DNA of 64,000 nt from Sternotherus odoratus (taxonomy: Eukaryota > Chordata > Testudines > Kinosternidae): NCBI GenBank assembly GCA_032164245.1, contig JAVMKO010000021.1:13894285-13958284 (forward strand). Direction: 5' to 3'. Below the pieces are notes generated by a model that ran no database searches, was not told where the DNA came from, and saw nothing but the letters and a program-made list of their open reading frames with translations. How positions within the stretch are numbered: the first letter of the stretch is position 1; each line of letters opens with the position of its first letter. Below, in pieces: positions 61,310 through 64,000 of the stretch. The translations under genes and the position numbers were made by a program.

Positions 61310-62613
61310 TTAATAGCGCATGGACAGCACTGATGCATTAGAACGGTCACTGTCCAGCAGCTTATTCTTCTCCAGCCTCTCTGTTGGAAACAGCCTGAAG
61401 CTCTTCATGACCCCTCTGTAGGAGTCATTTGACTGAAACCTGGCCTGGAACAACATCATCTGTTCTGTGTCTTTACGTATAGTTTTCAGGGTTCTGAAGA
61501 GTAACTTTAAGAAAGCAGAATAAAAGTTCAGAAAGCTGAACTTTGCAATGAGAGTTAACACCCTGTATCTTTCCAAAGTGGAACATGAGCCCCAAGTTGT
61601 CTAGGCTTCTGTTCTGTGCGTCAGTCCAGAACTACAGGAATAATGGCTTGTCAACTTTTTCCTCTATCTGTTTTTCTATAGGGTACTTAGCATTATATAA
61701 ACTAAGGCAATACTGGAGCAGGAAGTTCTTAACAGTCAACTACTTGCCCCCTTCCAATTCTGTTCCACCACATAATTCCAGTCACACTTAGTACATTGCA
61801 CTTGGATATAATTCTCCATGTGAATTACAAAAGGTAACGATCATCCTCTTGTGAAGAAAGGGAATGGGACTAGCTTAAAAAATAGGAAGAAAGTTCATTT
61901 GAACTTTTTTGTAGGAAAATTTTCATTTAGATTTCATTTGAATTTAAATTAAAACTTTTACTTTTTTTTTTCCTGTTTCCAGACCCCCCTTTGCTTTTTT
62001 TCCTCCACTGACTGCAATAGAATGACTGTCTAGGGTTTGTCTTTTCACTTCTTTTCAGCTTTCCTTTATCTGCTGTAATTTTTCAAATTTTTCTCCGGCT
62101 AAGGAAAAGTTGAGTTTCAAAAGGAAAAATGTAATTGTAACTCTGCCACTCTGTAACTTTCCCAAATTCCTTCAATTTCAGAGAAGCTAGAATGGCAAAT
62201 GTTTTCAAAGCTGAGGAAATTTTGAAATGCTAGCGTGGCAGAATTACAGCCTGTTTTAACAGAGAGGGAAAGATGCTAGAGGTCTGGCCCTGGCATCTCT
62301 ACATTTCTGACAACCAGCAGGGTTTGGAAGAAAGGCTGGACTTTTTTGTAGCTCTTAATGGTGATCACCATACTACAAGGGTTTGGAGGGGAAATTATCA
62401 GAATTTAGAAGCCACATTCGTGCCTTGAATGGGACAGCTTACCCAGCGTCTTTGTTCATCCTGCACATCATACTTTCTCTGCAATTTTGTGAAGCAGTCT
62501 GATTCAAGGGATGCCATCAACTTGAAATTCCTACCTTTTTTTTCAGAAGACTGAAAAATCTGGGGCACAAAAGAAAGGTGAAGACAGCGAACCAGCTGCA
62601 TAACATCAGCAAG
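61310..62613 (-). CDS. Two terminal exons of an unrecognised gene (last 121 aa), convergent with CDCA8
   Basis: Exons 62,613-62,443 (57 codons) and 61,504-61,310 (64 codons and TAA) are joined by an intron with a strong GTAAGC donor and a TTCTTAAAG acceptor. Phase is zero on both sides and the upstream exon has a TTTTTTCCAG acceptor. The combined sequence is a mixed, globular-looking polypeptide. It has a leucine- and valine-rich helix-like start (ADVMQLVRCLHLSFVPQIF), a charged middle (LQRKYDVQDEQRRW), then KTIRKDTEQMMLFQARF and the C-terminus SNASVLSMRY. I do not recognise the family, and it is not EPHA10, which lies here in human. Further 5' exons must lie beyond 62.6 kb, possibly outside the window. 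Identical-phase splice signals and sensible codon content argue that it is real. Confidence 0.6.
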
Positions 62614-64000
62614 CTGGAAAAAACAGGAAAAACATTTTGATTCCCCCATTAGAATAATGTTACTTGAGCCAACAACAGATGCAAAAATGGAGCCAGAAAT
62701 GTGATTTTGTGTTTCAGGTGGATGGTATTCCTTTTAAACACATAAACGTATCTCTTTCTAGCCCATATATTTATATGGAAGAATTGCTATGTCTAAACCC
62801 CCACCCCCACCACACACACTTCCTGCTCCAGTAAGAATAACCTGGCCTCAAAGATTAGAAAATGATAGCACTTCAGAGAGTGTACTGTTTCTCTCTGCTG
62901 GTAGCCAGCAATCCACATCCTCTAGCTGCAGCCCCCAGTGAAGACTATTTTAATGCAAAATATGATTATGGTTTGAAAGTAGCTAAGCATGTCAGTGCAT
63001 AGTGCAAGCCCTGACTGTCTACAGTTCGGTATGTCTACCCTTCAGTTGAAGGTAGGAGCATAGTGTAGGGAGGCATATGTGTGCTGGCTTGCATCAGCCA
63101 TCACAGCTAAAAATAGCAGCATGGATGTGTGGCATCAGCTAGCACCATGAGTCCACGGGCAGTGTCCAGGGCAGGTTTTGTACAACCTGTGCAAAAGCCT
63201 GTGCCACTGTTTTCATTTTGAGCCACGCTAGCTAGGTTTAAGCCAACACATGTATACTTACCTTAGCTTGCAGTTTAGACCTACGCTAAAGAAGCTCAGT
63301 TATTTAACACCTGGATGGGTTTGGCAGCCTTCTCTAAATCCTTACTGCAGGTGGCACTCTGCAATTATTAAGCCCCAGGGCTTTGATTCAGCTTTGCTAC
63401 CTTTGCCTGATTCCCCTGACGTGTAAATATGAAAATGATCATGTTGACTTAGAATCTAATTGCTGTAAATACTGCCGTGTGGAAGACAAGTCAAAGCCAA
63501 AACCCATGGTCAGTATGTTTTTCATCTTCTTTCAGTACTTCTCCCTGTAAAAGCAAATTTGTCCAGCACAGATCAAACATTTCCCTTATTCCTCTGCCCT
63601 CTACATTGGCTCCCTATCAAATCCTGGACTTAATTCAACATCCTGGTCTGAGTCTTCAATGCCCTACTTGGAGAGTCCTGCAAATCTGTGGCTATCCGCA
63701 GACCACATTTGCAGATGGTGGTGCTAATGAGCAAGGAGAACTGATTCTGCCTGACAGTGGATGGGAGCAGATGTATCTGTGAAGGGTTCTACCTACTTTG
63801 GCTTGTACCTAATTACTTTATAATCATCAGTCTCTGTAACCCACCAGTGAGCTGCAATACTGCTATTGCTGATCAAATATTCAGGGGCCAGAACTCAAAA
63901 GTGCAAGACAGCTCTGCAAGCCATTTCCTGATCATGACCCTGAAGCCAGAACAAACGACAAGATATGGATGGTGTGCTGCTCTTGGACCTGGGTTGTCCT
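62614..64000. other. Intron or upstream part of the minus-strand gene; retroelement-like relics, nothing firm
   Basis: No further exon could be fixed on either strand. At about 63,020-63,270 the phrases 'tatgtctacccttcagttga' and 'gcagtttagacctacgcta' suggest a decayed MITE-like repeat. At 63,595-63,665 'ctctacattggctccctatc' and 'tcaacatcctggtctgagtc' resemble a LINE fragment. Confidence 0.3.

Overview
The window reads as vertebrate nuclear DNA from a sauropsid, most probably a turtle. The interspersed repeats are CR1 LINE fragments (among them a 1.8 kb reverse-transcriptase segment), hAT-type short DNA transposons, retroviral-type solo LTRs, palindromic (foldback) repeats and old MIR/L2-like pieces. 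The only genes I can support are spliced vertebrate genes, joined here exon by exon from splice sites, reading phase and remembered similarity to human proteins. No database search was possible.

Layout. Bases 1-45,500 hold no exon I can support. They contain scattered repeats, simple-sequence tracts and AT-rich single-copy blocks that could be conserved non-coding elements. By human synteny (RSPO1 - AIRIM - CDCA8 - EPHA10 on 1p34.3) this would be the RSPO1-AIRIM interval, but no RSPO1 exon was found. From 45.9 to 48.5 kb on the minus strand lies a complete AIRIM (C1orf109) gene: four coding exons, 202 residues. From 51.7 to 60.2 kb on the plus strand lies a complete borealin gene (CDCA8): ten coding exons, 304 residues.

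The two genes are divergent and appear to share one CpG-rich promoter at about 49.85-50.12 kb. It has ETS-like sites, a ZNF143/THAP11-like motif, three CCAAT boxes and a TTTGAA CHR element, as expected for a housekeeping gene paired with a G2/M gene. On each side of this promoter, inside the presumed 5'UTR intron of each gene, sits a G-rich minisatellite: nine copies of about 65 bp on the AIRIM side and fifteen copies of 60 bp on the CDCA8 side. The CDCA8 array later becomes a 120-bp dimer.

Downstream of CDCA8 and facing it, two well-formed minus-strand exons (61,310-62,613) give the last 121 residues of a protein I do not recognise. Its nearest polyadenylation signal falls inside the CDCA8 3'UTR, so the two transcripts may overlap tail to tail.

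Four hAT elements keep 7/8 or 8/8 target-site duplications, and two solo LTRs keep 5-bp duplications (one perfect, one 4 of 5). Several of these insertions sit in CDCA8 introns.
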